The position numbers and the translations under genes were made by a program. Source: Bacteroidales bacterium OttesenSCG-928-B11 (GTDB lineage Bacteria > Bacteroidota > Bacteroidia > Bacteroidales > WCHB1-69). Taken from it: a stretch of DNA of 46,224 bases. The stretch is taken from contig JAJDJJ010000009.1 in assembly GCA_030267125.1 (NCBI GenBank), positions 1 through 46,224 on the forward strand, written 5' to 3'. Below are positions 18,150-28,139 of the stretch, piece after piece. The stretch's first letter is position 1. Each line of letters begins with the position of its first letter. The notes beneath the pieces were generated by a model. That model made no database searches. It was not told the origin of the DNA and saw only the letters and a program-made list of their open reading frames with translations.

Positions 18150-18166
18150 GCAACGGGCATGCCAAA
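18150..18166 (-). promoter_or_regulatory. sigma-54-type promoter upstream of tolC
   Basis: Minus strand TTTGGCATGCCCGTTGCTTT: GG-N10-GC spacing, matches TGGCACG-N4-TTGC with one mismatch. Confidence 0.7.
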
Positions 18167-18205
18167 GCATAAGCTATTATTTTATAGATAGTTAAAAATT
18201 GCATG

Positions 18206-18223
18206 TTGTCCGAAAATGGACAA
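18206..18223. promoter_or_regulatory. 18-bp palindrome TTGTCC-GAAAAT-GGACAA, candidate upstream activator site
   Basis: Perfect 6+6 inverted repeat centred ~55 bp upstream of the sigma-54-like element. Confidence 0.55.
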
Positions 18224-18254
18224 TAGATGTACGAGAATGAGGGCGCTGGAAGTT

Positions 18255-19889
18255 TTATTCCACCTGGCTCTTCGCATACGCCAGCGCCGCATCGAAGTTA
18301 TCGAAGATATGCTCTTTTCCCAATAGGTCGGCGATGCCACTCTTTTCTAACTCTTTGCGCACATCGGGCTGCACACCTGACAAGACAATCTGTTTATCTT
18401 TAGATTGTAACGACTTGATCGCTTCCTTGAAATTGTGCGTACCGGTGGCATCAATGAAGGGAACATAGCGCATCCGGATGATCTGAACCTTGGTGGAATC
18501 GGCGCTTCTTTTCAACACTTCGCTGTAGTGCTTGGCGGCGCCAAAGAAAAACGGCCCGCTGATCTCGTATATGTTAATACTCTTGGGAACATCGCGGTAA
18601 TTTTCCATCACATCGTTCTCCTTATCGTTGAGGATCGCTTGCCCGTTGTCAGCCATACGTTTCATGAAAAGAATGGCTGAGAGGACAATACCTATCTCGA
18701 TCGCCACGGTGAGATCAACTAACACGGTGAGGAAAAAGGTGGTGAGCAGGATGATGATATCGAAGGCGGAACCGCGCAAAATGGAAGTAAACGAACGCCA
18801 TTCACTCATATTATAACATACCAAAATCAAAATACCGGCCAAACACGACATCGGTATTAACTTTGCCCATTTTCCAAAGAAAAGCATGATCAGGAGTAAT
18901 GTGACAGCATGAATCATACCGGCCACCGGAGTACGGCCACCGTTCTTGATATTGGTCGCGGTGCGGGCAATGGCTCCGGTTGCGGGAATCCCCCCAAACA
19001 GCGGCGTCACAATGTTGGCAATGCCCTGCGCAATCAACTCCGTATTACTGCGGTGGTTTGTCCCGATCATACCATCGGCAACAACGGCAGAGAGTAGCGA
19101 TTCGATAGCACACAACAGCGCAATAGTCAATGCGGGCTGAAAATAGTAACGGATATTACTCCAATCAATGCCAGGGACAGCGAGCGATATTTTGTTGGGA
19201 ATTTCTCCGTAGAGCGTCTCGATAGTGGTCACCGGAAGGTTGAAAATGGCGACAATGGCGGTCATCAAGATGATGGCGACAAACGAGCCGGGTATCTTAT
19301 TGGTGATCTTGCTAAAAAAGATACTGATCAACAATGTCACAACGGTGATCACCACCGCAATCGGGTTGATTGTCCCCAACGCTTTAAAATAGACGCTCCA
19401 TTTGCTAAGGAAGTCGGCGGGCACCTCGGCGATATCAAGACCTAACGCATCTTTGATCTGTGTGGAGAAGATAACGAGAGCTATACCGCTGGTAAAACCC
19501 ACGATGAGCGGGTGTGGGATAAATTTTAACAACGACCCCAATTTCAACAAACCGAAAATAACCAACATAATACCGGCAAGGACAGTGGAAATAAGCAATC
19601 CATCCATGCCATATTGCGACAACACACCGAAGACGATCACAATGAAAGCACCGGTGGGGCCGCCGATCTGCACACGGCTCCCCCCTAGAAAAGAGATGAG
19701 AAAACCGGCGATGATAGCCGTAATCAACCCTTTCTCGGGCGAAACACCCGATGCCACCGCAAAGGCGATCGCCAATGGCAACGCCACAATTCCCACAATG
19801 ATCCCCGCAAAGAGATCCTTCATGAACAACTCTTTGGTATAACCTTGTTTTAACACACTGAAAAACTCCGGCTTAAAAATATCCTTCAT
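18255..19889 (-). CDS. SulP family inorganic anion transporter with STAS domain
   Basis: 'GIVALPLAIAFAVASGVSPEKGL', 'GGIPATGAIARTATNIKNGGRTPVAGMIHA', C-terminal STAS 'MRYVPFIDATGTHNFKEAI'. Confidence 0.95.
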   Translation of the reverse strand: MKDIFKPEFFSVLKQGYTKELFMKDLFAGIIVGIVALPLAIAFAVASGVSPEKGLITAIIAGFLISFLGGSRVQIGGPTGAFIVIVFGVLSQYGMDGLLISTVLAGIMLVIFGLLKLGSLLKFIPHPLIVGFTSGIALVIFSTQIKDALGLDIAEVPADFLSKWSVYFKALGTINPIAVVITVVTLLISIFFSKITNKIPGSFVAIILMTAIVAIFNLPVTTIETLYGEIPNKISLAVPGIDWSNIRYYFQPALTIALLCAIESLLSAVVADGMIGTNHRSNTELIAQGIANIVTPLFGGIPATGAIARTATNIKNGGRTPVAGMIHAVTLLLIMLFFGKWAKLIPMSCLAGILILVCYNMSEWRSFTSILRGSAFDIIILLTTFFLTVLVDLTVAIEIGIVLSAILFMKRMADNGQAILNDKENDVMENYRDVPKSINIYEISGPFFFGAAKHYSEVLKRSADSTKVQIIRMRYVPFIDATGTHNFKEAIKSLQSKDKQIVLSGVQPDVRKELEKSGIADLLGKEHIFDNFDAALAYAKSQVE

Positions 19890-19930
19890 GACATTTTGCT
19901 TTTTTATATTGAAAAAAAAATCTTGTTTTT

Positions 19931-20350
19931 TTATGCCTTTGCTTGGAAAGCCAGCGCATACATCTTCATTTGTTTGATCATGGAAACCAATCCGTTGGAA
20001 CGAGTAGGCGAAAGATGTTCCTTGAGACCGATTTTGTCAATGTAGTCCATAGGAGCATCGATGATCTCTTGGGGCGTTTGACCGGAGAGTACCCGCACAA
20101 GCAGGTTGGCAATCCCCTTGGTGATGATGGCGTCGCTGTCGGCGGTGAAATATACCTTCCCGTCTTTGTAATCGGCGTGCAACCACACCTGCGACTGGCA
20201 ACCCTGAATCAGATAAGAAGGGGTTTTGTACTTGGTATCAATCATGGGAAGCTCTTTTCCCAATTCGATGATATAATTGTACTTATCCATCCAGTCATCA
20301 AAATAACCGAATTCTTCAATAATCTGATTTTCAGCTTCTTTAATGGTCAT
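19931..20350 (-). CDS. SufE family Fe-S assembly protein
   Basis: 'YKTPSYLIQGCQSQVWLHADYKDGKVYFTADSDAIITKGIANLLVRVLSGQTP'. Confidence 0.95.
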   Translation of the reverse strand: MTIKEAENQIIEEFGYFDDWMDKYNYIIELGKELPMIDTKYKTPSYLIQGCQSQVWLHADYKDGKVYFTADSDAIITKGIANLLVRVLSGQTPQEIIDAPMDYIDKIGLKEHLSPTRSNGLVSMIKQMKMYALAFQAKA

Positions 20351-20395
20351 TTCTCTTTGCGTATTTACAATGTGATTTTGGCGCGAAAATACACT

Positions 20396-21670
20396 TTAAT
20401 CCTTCAATACCATCTGTATCGTGGTACGGTTTTTCTGCTCCACCAAAACCTCTTTATCTGCCACGATTTTGGCCACGGAATCCTCGGTATAGTGACGGAT
20501 CGTGGCTAACTCAACCTTGTCGTTATATTTCACTTTATACTTCACTTTCAACTCTTTGAGTGCCGGTTCCACACGATCCCAATGGTTATCCAAACAGATG
20601 GAAAAACTGAGCGCCGAGTTTTGCATCAGATTGATTTTCAATCTATATTGTGAAAGGATATTAAAAATCTCCGAAAGATTCTGCACAGCAATAAATGAGA
20701 AATCTTTTGGAAAGATGGAGATTAATATTTGGTTTTTCTTGAAAATGAGCGAAGGTGTCGGATTAATGAGCGACGACGAAGAGATAACAGAACCCGGTTC
20801 TTCGGGAAAAAAGAACGGCTTGACAAGAAGTGGTATTTGCTTATTCTGCAACGGTTTCAAGGTTTTTGGATGGATGATGCTTGCGCCGTAATACGAAAGT
20901 TCAATCGCCTCTTCATAAGGAATTTCATCTAGCTTGATCGCATCGGGGTAGATTTTCGGATCGGCGTTGAAAAGTCCGGGAACATCTTTCCAAATTACCA
21001 CTTCGGTTGCTTGCAATGCAAAGCCGAAAATAGCGGCAGTGTAATCGGAGCCTTCCCTTCCCAGTGTAACAGTCTCACCGGTTGCTGTGCCGCCGATAAA
21101 CCCTTGCGTCACAAAAAACTTAGTCTTACGTTCATTGATCCCCGCATCAATTCTATTTCTGATAGCGGGCGTGGTCGTTTTCCAATCCACATGTGCTTCG
21201 CGAAACGAATCATCGGTTTGAATCAACTGTCTTGCATCCAGCCACTCATTTTCAATACCTTTCAGATTGAGATAAGTGGAAATGAGAGCGGTGGACAGCA
21301 ATTCGCCGTGGCTGACGATCCGGTCGTAATCGTAGTCATAATTATCGGTTGGATTTTGGGAAAGTTGTGCCCGTAAAGACATCTCAATCATATCAATAGC
21401 AGCTGTAATCACACTGTTTCCGGGTAATAAATCCTGCGCTATAGCCTTATGATTTTGAAGAAGTTGTTGGATATGCATTTCCATCTCGGTAGAATTACCG
21501 GCTTGATATGTCGCCACTATTTTCTCCATCAGATTAGTCGTTTTTCCGATGGCCGAAATAATCACCACGACCGGAATCTCTTGCCGGGTGATAATGTTTT
21601 CCAACTGCCTAACCCCGGTGGCATCTTGTACTGATCCACCTCCAAATTTATAGACTTTTATTTTTTGCAT
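20396..21670 (-). CDS. lysC: aspartate kinase
   Basis: 'VYKFGGGSVQDATGVRQL', 'TLGREGSDYTAAIFGFAL', C-terminal ACT-like region. Confidence 0.92.
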   Translation of the reverse strand: MQKIKVYKFGGGSVQDATGVRQLENIITRQEIPVVVIISAIGKTTNLMEKIVATYQAGNSTEMEMHIQQLLQNHKAIAQDLLPGNSVITAAIDMIEMSLRAQLSQNPTDNYDYDYDRIVSHGELLSTALISTYLNLKGIENEWLDARQLIQTDDSFREAHVDWKTTTPAIRNRIDAGINERKTKFFVTQGFIGGTATGETVTLGREGSDYTAAIFGFALQATEVVIWKDVPGLFNADPKIYPDAIKLDEIPYEEAIELSYYGASIIHPKTLKPLQNKQIPLLVKPFFFPEEPGSVISSSSLINPTPSLIFKKNQILISIFPKDFSFIAVQNLSEIFNILSQYRLKINLMQNSALSFSICLDNHWDRVEPALKELKVKYKVKYNDKVELATIRHYTEDSVAKIVADKEVLVEQKNRTTIQMVLKD

Positions 21671-21716
21671 GATTGTTTCTTAAAACTTAAGGCGCCAGAT
21701 CGCACCTCTTTTCGAC

Positions 21717-22118
21717 TTAAAAAGTGTTAAAATAGATTTTATCCGTTACGATAAACGCTCCGGGAAATTGCAATCTTACGGTTTCCAGATGTCGATAGGC
21801 TTCGGTTCTGGTTCTGAAATCGCCGATACGAATACGGAAATTAGGTTCCAGATAGGAAATATAACAAGGTAAGTTTTTGAAGATTTTCTCCACGTTTTCT
21901 TTCTCCTTTTCTGCCTTTTCACTAGCATGACTTCCCGAAATCGCTGCAATTTGGATGCGGAAACCGTCGATTTTTTTCACTTTCGTCCAAGCGGCTTTAT
22001 GTAACGCCAACACCTCTTCGATACCATTTTCCATCTCTATTGAAACAGAAGGAGTCTGTGCGGGAATTAGTGTTGCATATAGGAAAATGGCTATGAAAAA
22101 GATGACAGTTTTACCCAT
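21717..22118 (-). CDS. SPOR domain-containing secreted protein
   Basis: Signal peptide; SPOR-like 'GFRIQIAAISG...ISYLEPNFRIRIGDFRTRTEAYRHLETVRLQFPGAFIV'. Confidence 0.85.
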   Translation of the reverse strand: MGKTVIFFIAIFLYATLIPAQTPSVSIEMENGIEEVLALHKAAWTKVKKIDGFRIQIAAISGSHASEKAEKEKENVEKIFKNLPCYISYLEPNFRIRIGDFRTRTEAYRHLETVRLQFPGAFIVTDKIYFNTF

Positions 22119-22132
22119 AAAAATAATTTTCG

Positions 22133-22140
22133 CAAAAGTA
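22133..22140 (-). promoter_or_regulatory. candidate -7 box TACTTTTG for the SPOR gene
   Basis: + strand CAAAAGTA 15 nt upstream of its ATG. Confidence 0.4.
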
Positions 22141-22198
22141 GTTATTTTTCATTTTGCTCACAAAAAAAATCCAGCTACCTCCCCGTTTCTTTTTTCTC

Positions 22199-22206
22199 TA
22201 CTTTTG
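22199..22206 (+). promoter_or_regulatory. candidate -7 box TACTTTTG upstream of the ATG at 22229
   Basis: TAnnTTTG match 23 nt before the ATG that opens a signal-peptide-like reading frame. Confidence 0.45.
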
Positions 22207-22228
22207 TGCATTGATATTATTGTCTTTT

Positions 22229-22557
22229 ATGAATAAATTTTTGCCAACAGCTCTTTTACTATTTTGCATACTCCGAACTTGCGCACTATCACTTCAAAAA
22301 ACGGATTCGAGACGAATTACATAACCGATGGCAAACAAGTGATCTTTGGCGGAGGAAAAACCGGTTGTTCCGTCATAAAAAAGAATGGTAAAGAGTATGT
22401 TTTAGCGAAAAACTGGATGATTGACGGCATCGATCTACCGTCATTGCGCATATTGGGCAGAGATTTATTGATCGATAAAAATGCGTTGTATTACGGCGAA
22501 AACGTAATCCCTCTAAACAAACTGAATGGGCTAAAATTGATTATTAAAGAATTATAA
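22229..22557 (+). pseudogene. small secreted DKNYY-like protein gene, apparently frameshifted
   Basis: ATG at 22229 encodes MNKFLPTALLLFCILRTCALSLQKTDSRRIT-stop; the body 'YITDGKQVIFGGGKTGC...DKNALYYGENVIPLNKL' lies in another frame with no ATG at its head (ORF track uses TTG 22264). Confidence 0.6.
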
Positions 22558-22794
22558 CAGAAAAACAAGGAAAAACATACAAATTGTTGCCGTTGTTATA
22601 TCAACGGTAATCTGTACTTGACAAGACACTATATCAAATAGTAGCAAAAAATCAAAGCTTTGCGATCGCCACCCGCTCTGCCAAAATCTCTAAAGCAGAC
22701 AGCATCGTGCAAAGCCATTGCTTACACACAGGGGTAATGATGAGCTTGGGAGTGGTTGAAAAGTTGAAAAGGGCCGTGTGAGTTGTTGTCCTTT

Positions 22795-22852
22795 CAGTTT
22801 TCAATTCCCAGTTTTCAATTCCCAGGTTCTCCGTGCTCTCTGTGTAACCTCT
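22795..22852. repeat. 14-bp tandem duplication plus 'CTCCGTGCTCTCTGTG' boilerplate repeat
   Basis: CAGTTTTCAATTCC x2 from 22795, followed by TTCTCCGTGCTCTCTGTGTAACCTC. Confidence 0.5.
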
Positions 22853-22934
22853 TATGAATTTCTTCCCAAAATAACATACTGAGTGATAGGGGTGAGCAAT
22901 TTTTCAAATTAGCACTTTGCTAAATACAACCCAC

Positions 22935-23480
22935 TTAATCGATCACATACCTTGCAGAGAGGGTGAATGCGTAATCAAAAAACGGATCGGCTCCTTTACG
23001 CGTGACGAATCCTATGCCCGGACGAAGATCTGCTTGCACGGTAAGCGGCATATCTCTAAATGTTAACTCCACTCCGCCCATAGCATTCAGTCCAAATTTG
23101 AACGCCGTCGGATTTAATGCGCAACCGATACTAGCGCCCCCTCCGGCAAACCAATAGAAGTTTGCAAAATCCCACTGCGTAATATCTCCTTGGTATAAAA
23201 CATTGGGATTAAGCTCCAAAGATGTGAAAAAAATCATTTGAGATAAAGTGTAATAGTTATATCCATAAGTGTACTTATATCTATATGAATTGCCAAATTT
23301 GAATCCAAAATCCGCTTGTAAAGCAACTTTATCGCTAAAGAACATCTTAAACGAAGCTCCATTCAGGTTTCCAATCACACCACCGATGCTATGATTATAG
23401 GGACCTTGCGCATACGCTGGATGACCTAAAAATAACGTCAGTAAAATAGTGTACACCAATACGTTTACTTTTAATTTCAT
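22935..23480 (-). CDS. secreted/outer-membrane beta-barrel-like protein of unknown function
   Basis: Signal peptide '...LFLGHPAYAQ', alternating hydrophobic strands, 'GGVELTFRDMPLTVQADLRPGIGF'. Confidence 0.65.
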   Translation of the reverse strand: MKLKVNVLVYTILLTLFLGHPAYAQGPYNHSIGGVIGNLNGASFKMFFSDKVALQADFGFKFGNSYRYKYTYGYNYYTLSQMIFFTSLELNPNVLYQGDITQWDFANFYWFAGGGASIGCALNPTAFKFGLNAMGGVELTFRDMPLTVQADLRPGIGFVTRKGADPFFDYAFTLSARYVID

Positions 23481-23520
23481 GACAATCATTTTTTATGAAT
23501 ACTTAAAATCTTTTTTGTTC

Positions 23521-25569
23521 TTAACTCACTGAGCTTCCAGCTTTAACGGTTTTTCCCGGTTCAACAACAACCAGTTCGCCATTGGTATTTTCGACCATCA
23601 AAACCATACCGTGTGAGGATACGCCTTTGATCTCTTTGGGTTGCAAATTAATAAGCATCAGCACTTGCTTACCGGGCATATCTTCAGGCGCGTAGTATTC
23701 AGCAATGCCGGAAACCACCTCTCGTATATCCACTCCGGTATCGATCTTCATTTTGAGCAATTTCTTGGTTTTCGGAATTTTTTCGGCTTCCATCACAGTA
23801 CAAATGCGGAGATCCATCTTTTGAAAATCATCATACGTGATATCTTCTTTGGCCTCTTGCGCCGGTGTTTGTTCTAACAACGCTTGAGCTTTAACATGCT
23901 GAAGTTTTGCCTCTTGCTCTTCAATCACCTTATCTTCGATTTTGTCGAAAAGGTATTGCGGTTCACCGATTTTGTCGCCGTCGCTCAACAGGTTCATATC
24001 GGCACCATGCTCCCAGCGATTTTCGGTCACGTTCAGCATCTCTTTCAATCGTTTGGAGGTGAACGGCAGGAATGGTTCCGACAGCACCGACAATGCTGCC
24101 GCAATCTGTAATGAAAGATGCAAAATCGTCTCCACCCGTTCGGGATCCTCTTTCACCTTTTTCCAAGGTTCTGTATCGGTGAGGTATTTATTACCGATAC
24201 GCGCCAAATTCATCAACTCCATTTGCGCTTCTCGGAAACGGAATTTTTCTAACGCCTCCCCTATTTTCGCAGGGAAAGTCTTGATCTGCTCAATCATTTC
24301 TTGTTCTTCAGCAGAAAACGCGTGGGCAACAGGGATAACTCCTCCGTAATACTTATGGGTTAAAACCACCGTTCTATTCACTAAATTTCCGAAAATCGCC
24401 AACAGTTCGTTGTTGTTTTTCGCTTGGAAATCAGCCCAAGTGAAGTCGGAATCTTTGGTTTCAGGAGCAATGGATGTGAGTGTATATCGCAACACATCTT
24501 GCTTATCTTTAAACTCTTCCAAATACTCGTGAAGCCAAACCGCCCAGTTTCGAGAGGTCGAAATTTTGTCACCCTCTAGGTTGAGAAATTCATTGGCGGG
24601 CACATTCTCGGGAAGGATGTACGATCCTTCGGCTTTCAACATCGCCGGAAAGATGATACAATGGAATACGATGTTGTCTTTGCCAATGAAATGGAGTAGT
24701 TCGGTATCATCGGCTTTCCACCACTCTTCCCATGTTTTGCCGGTTTGTTCCGCCCACTCCTTCGTTGCGGAGATGTAACCAATGGGAGCGTCAAACCAAA
24801 CGTAGAGCACCTTGCCCTCTGCCTCTTGCAGCGGCACTTTCACACCCCAATCCAAATCACGTGTCACAGCTCTCGGATGCAATCCTTGCTCTATCCATGA
24901 TTTACATTGCCCATAAACATTGATCTTCCAATCCTCTCTATGCCCTTCGAGAATCCACTCCTTCAACCATCCTTCGTATTGATCCAATGGCAGATACCAG
25001 TGTTTCGTTTCTCTAAGCACCGGCACGTTCCCGGTCAATGCCGACCGCGGGTTAATCAGATCGGTGGCGCTGAGGCTGGTTCCACATGCTTCACACTGAT
25101 CTCCGTATGCTTTCTCATTGTTACAGTGAGGACAACCTCCGGTGATATAACGATCCGCCAAAAACTGGTGTGCTTCAGCGTCATAATACTGCATCGATGT
25201 CTTTTCGATCAGCTTGCCATCTTCGTAAAGTTTTGTGAAAAACTCGGAAGCGGCTTCATGATGAATGGGGCTGGATGTTCGGGAATAGATATCGAACGAT
25301 ATGCCAAACTCGGCAAACGACTTTTTGATCATTTCATGATAGCGATCCACAATAGCTTGCGGCGTAGTGTTTTCATTTTTCGCCTTAATGGTGATAGGTA
25401 CACCGTGCTCATCGGATCCACCGATAAAAAGCACCTGCTCACCTTTCATTCGGAGATATCTAACATAGATGTCGGCCGGAACATAAACCCCAGCCAAATG
25501 ACCAATATGTACCGGACCGTTTGCATAAGGCAGGGCGGTTGTAATCGTGTGTCGCGCAAATTTTGACAT
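23521..25569 (-). CDS. metG: methionine--tRNA ligase
   Basis: '[31 protein letters not shown]', '[17 protein letters not shown]' (KMSKS-region variant), C-terminal tRNA-binding domain. Confidence 0.97.
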   Translation of the reverse strand: MSKFARHTITTALPYANGPVHIGHLAGVYVPADIYVRYLRMKGEQVLFIGGSDEHGVPITIKAKNENTTPQAIVDRYHEMIKKSFAEFGISFDIYSRTSSPIHHEAASEFFTKLYEDGKLIEKTSMQYYDAEAHQFLADRYITGGCPHCNNEKAYGDQCEACGTSLSATDLINPRSALTGNVPVLRETKHWYLPLDQYEGWLKEWILEGHREDWKINVYGQCKSWIEQGLHPRAVTRDLDWGVKVPLQEAEGKVLYVWFDAPIGYISATKEWAEQTGKTWEEWWKADDTELLHFIGKDNIVFHCIIFPAMLKAEGSYILPENVPANEFLNLEGDKISTSRNWAVWLHEYLEEFKDKQDVLRYTLTSIAPETKDSDFTWADFQAKNNNELLAIFGNLVNRTVVLTHKYYGGVIPVAHAFSAEEQEMIEQIKTFPAKIGEALEKFRFREAQMELMNLARIGNKYLTDTEPWKKVKEDPERVETILHLSLQIAAALSVLSEPFLPFTSKRLKEMLNVTENRWEHGADMNLLSDGDKIGEPQYLFDKIEDKVIEEQEAKLQHVKAQALLEQTPAQEAKEDITYDDFQKMDLRICTVMEAEKIPKTKKLLKMKIDTGVDIREVVSGIAEYYAPEDMPGKQVLMLINLQPKEIKGVSSHGMVLMVENTNGELVVVEPGKTVKAGSSVS

Positions 25570-25735
25570 AATTTTTTACTGATTAATGGTTAGTGATTGA
25601 CGATTGATGTGATTGTCCATTTTCTAATTATCGCATATTCAAACTATTAGATAACCATTTTCAACCTTCATTAACAAGTTGCAAAAATACGTAATAATTG
25701 GGAATTTTCTCTTTTTTCTCCTTGCTCATTTTTTG

Positions 25736-25743
25736 TACCTTTG
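25736..25743 (+). promoter_or_regulatory. candidate -7 box TACCTTTG upstream of rfbC
   Basis: TAnnTTTG match 20 nt before the ATG at 25763. Confidence 0.5.
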
Positions 25744-25762
25744 CCCTCCCAAAATTTTGAGC

Positions 25763-26305
25763 ATGGAAATTTGTAAAACTCATATTGACGGACTGTTAGT
25801 CATAAAACCCGATATCTATTCGGACGAAAGAGGTTATTTTTATGAAAGTTATAATGAGAACCGCTATCGCGAAATGGGTATCGACGTAGCTTTCGTGCAA
25901 GATAACCAATCTTGCTCTAAGAAAGGAGTGGTAAGGGGACTGCATTTTCAGAGACCGCCTTATGCTCAAGATAAATTGGTGCGCGTACTCCAAGGCTCCG
26001 TCATCGACGTGGCTGTGGATTTGCGGAAAAACAGCCCTACTTACGGAGAGCATCACGCTGTGCTGCTTTCTGGAGAGAACCATCTGCAATTCTTTATCCC
26101 TAAAGGATTTGCTCACGGTTTTGTGGCATTGGAGGACGATACGGTTTTCGCTTACAAATGTTCCGCTTTCTATCATAAGGATTCGGAGGGAACCATACGT
26201 TTTGACGATCCGGATTTGAACATCGATTGGAAAACCGGCCATCCGATTGTCAATGAAAAGGATTTGCATTCCGAAAATTTCAGAACTTTTAAAACCATGT
26301 TTTAA
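25763..26305 (+). CDS. rfbC: dTDP-4-dehydrorhamnose 3,5-epimerase
   Basis: 'DERGYFYESYNENRYREMGI', 'KKGVVRGLHFQ', 'FIPKGFAHGFVAL', 'FRTFKTMF'; true start at 25763. Confidence 0.95.
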   Translation: MEICKTHIDGLLVIKPDIYSDERGYFYESYNENRYREMGIDVAFVQDNQSCSKKGVVRGLHFQRPPYAQDKLVRVLQGSVIDVAVDLRKNSPTYGEHHAVLLSGENHLQFFIPKGFAHGFVALEDDTVFAYKCSAFYHKDSEGTIRFDDPDLNIDWKTGHPIVNEKDLHSENFRTFKTMF

Positions 26306-26306
26306 T

Positions 26307-26966
26307 ATGATAAGATTAGTTATTTTCGATATGGACGGGACAATTTTAGACACGCTACAAGATTTGGCGAATTGCACCAACCATCTTCTGCATAGTCACG
26401 GTTTTCCCGAACACCCCACAGACGCATATCGTTATTTTGTGGGAAACGGCATCCGAAAGCTCATCGAACGGGCAATCCCCGAGAGTGAACGCACTCCCGA
26501 AAAAATTGACGCTTATTATGAGGAATTTCTACCTTACTACGAAAGGCACAAGGAGGACAAAACCCGTGTATACCCCGGCATTTTAGATCTATTGCAAAAT
26601 TTGCAAAGTCTCGGCATTATGACAGCCATTGCCTCCAATAAAGTGCAAGAAGCTATGGTACCGTTGACGGATCACTATTTCCCGGATATCGTTTTTACCA
26701 CAGTGTTGGGCAACCGGAAGGGGGTTCCTCCGAAGCCGCATCCCGCTATCGTCGAAGACATTCTGAAAATGACGGGCGTGGAAAAACCGGAGGTTCTATA
26801 CGTGGGTGATACGGCGGTGGATATGGAAACCGCAACCCGAGCCGGTATCACGAAAGTTGGTGTTCTTTGGGGATTCCGTGATCGGAAAGAGCTGGAAAAC
26901 GCAGGGGCAGATTATATTATCGAAGAACCGAAAGAACTGTTGCAAATTATAGAAAAACAATCTTGA
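26307..26966 (+). CDS. HAD family hydrolase, phosphoglycolate phosphatase-like
   Basis: 'MIRLVIFDMDGTILDTLQDL', 'KPHPAIVEDIL', 'LYVGDTAVDMETATRAGI'. Confidence 0.92.
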   Translation: MIRLVIFDMDGTILDTLQDLANCTNHLLHSHGFPEHPTDAYRYFVGNGIRKLIERAIPESERTPEKIDAYYEEFLPYYERHKEDKTRVYPGILDLLQNLQSLGIMTAIASNKVQEAMVPLTDHYFPDIVFTTVLGNRKGVPPKPHPAIVEDILKMTGVEKPEVLYVGDTAVDMETATRAGITKVGVLWGFRDRKELENAGADYIIEEPKELLQIIEKQS

Positions 26967-26998
26967 TGACTCATACTTGTCACTAAAAACTAAAAACT

Positions 26999-27964
26999 AT
27001 GATCGTTATCACCGGGGCCGCCGGATTTATCGGAAGTTGTATGGTTGCAAGGCTTAATGAAGCCGGAATCGAAGACCTGATTTTGGTAGACGATTTCAGC
27101 AACGAAAAAAAACGACCGAATTGGGAGCATAAAAAATACATAGACAAGATCGACCGCAAGGATTTTTTCCTGTGGGCGGAGAAGAACGCTCTACATATTA
27201 ATTATGTGATCCATTTGGGCGCCCGCACCGACACTACCGAGACGAATTACGCCATATTAGAGGAGTTGAATTTGGATTATTCGCGACGGCTTTGGAGTTT
27301 TTGCACATATCGCAGCATCCCGTTATTGTATGCTTCATCTGCTGCTACTTACGGAAATGGCGAATTTGGCTATAAAGACAGTCTTGAGACCACGCGGAAA
27401 ATCACACCGCTCAATCTTTACGGAAAATCGAAACAAGAATTTGATCTTTGGGTGAGCAAACAATCTTCCGAGCCTCCCTACTGGGCTGGCTTCAAATTCT
27501 TTAACGTTTATGGCCCGAACGAGTACCACAAAGGGCGAATGGCGTCTGTCATCTTTCATGCTTTCAACCATATAAAAGAGCATGGCAACATGAATCTTTT
27601 TCGTTCGCACAACCCGGAGTTTGCCGACGGCGAGCAGATGCGCGATTTCATCTACGTGAAAGACGTGACAAATGTGCTGTATTGGTTTCTACAGAAACCT
27701 CGTCAAAGCGGGATTTATAATTTGGGAACCGGCTATGCCCGTCCGTTTTTAGCCTTGGCTAATGCCACTTTCGCAGCATTGAAAAAAGAACCGAATATCA
27801 ATTTTATCGATATCCCGGAAGATATCCGCGATAAATACCAATATTATACAGAAGCCGATATGCGCAAACTGCGAGATGCAGGTTATCGGAAAAAAGCTCG
27901 CTCCCTTGAGGACGGAACAAAGAACTATGTTCAGAAATATCTTGCGAATGGGGATATTTTATAG
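26999..27964 (+). CDS. hldD: ADP-glyceromanno-heptose 6-epimerase
   Basis: 'MIVITGAAGFIGSCMVARLNEAGIEDLILVDDFS', 'HLGARTDTTE', 'FFNVYGPNEYHKGRMASV'. Confidence 0.93.
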   Translation: MIVITGAAGFIGSCMVARLNEAGIEDLILVDDFSNEKKRPNWEHKKYIDKIDRKDFFLWAEKNALHINYVIHLGARTDTTETNYAILEELNLDYSRRLWSFCTYRSIPLLYASSAATYGNGEFGYKDSLETTRKITPLNLYGKSKQEFDLWVSKQSSEPPYWAGFKFFNVYGPNEYHKGRMASVIFHAFNHIKEHGNMNLFRSHNPEFADGEQMRDFIYVKDVTNVLYWFLQKPRQSGIYNLGTGYARPFLALANATFAALKKEPNINFIDIPEDIRDKYQYYTEADMRKLRDAGYRKKARSLEDGTKNYVQKYLANGDIL

Positions 27965-28045
27965 CTATAAATAGTTGATAATCAAAATAATATGATTAAT
28001 AATAAAAAAAGAGCGGGGATTATGCAACATATCGAAACTATTTAA

Positions 28046-28053
28046 TACTTTTG
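28046..28053 (+). promoter_or_regulatory. candidate -7 box TACTTTTG upstream of recQ
   Basis: TAnnTTTG match 87 nt before the recQ ATG. Confidence 0.35.
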
Positions 28054-28139
28054 TTAAGCAATTCTGAATGAAAAATAGGAATAAAAAATACTACGAATCA
28101 ATATGATTAAAAAAAGTATCATTAAATAATTGAGTTAGA

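Noticed and set aside
18206-18223. Palindrome read as SulP/tolC-region terminator
   Set aside because: Lies upstream of tolC and before SulP's coding end is unrelated; stem is only 6 bp and not directly followed by a T tract, so an activator site fits better.
24907-25566. 219-aa plus-strand ORF
   Set aside because: Entirely antisense to metG; composition is that of a shadow ORF.
25796-26380. 194-aa minus-strand ORF
   Set aside because: Antisense to rfbC and start of the HAD gene; no homology recognised.
26967-26998. 'CACTAAAAACTAAAAACT' short repeat before hldD
   Set aside because: Only two imperfect copies in an AT-rich leader; could be chance.
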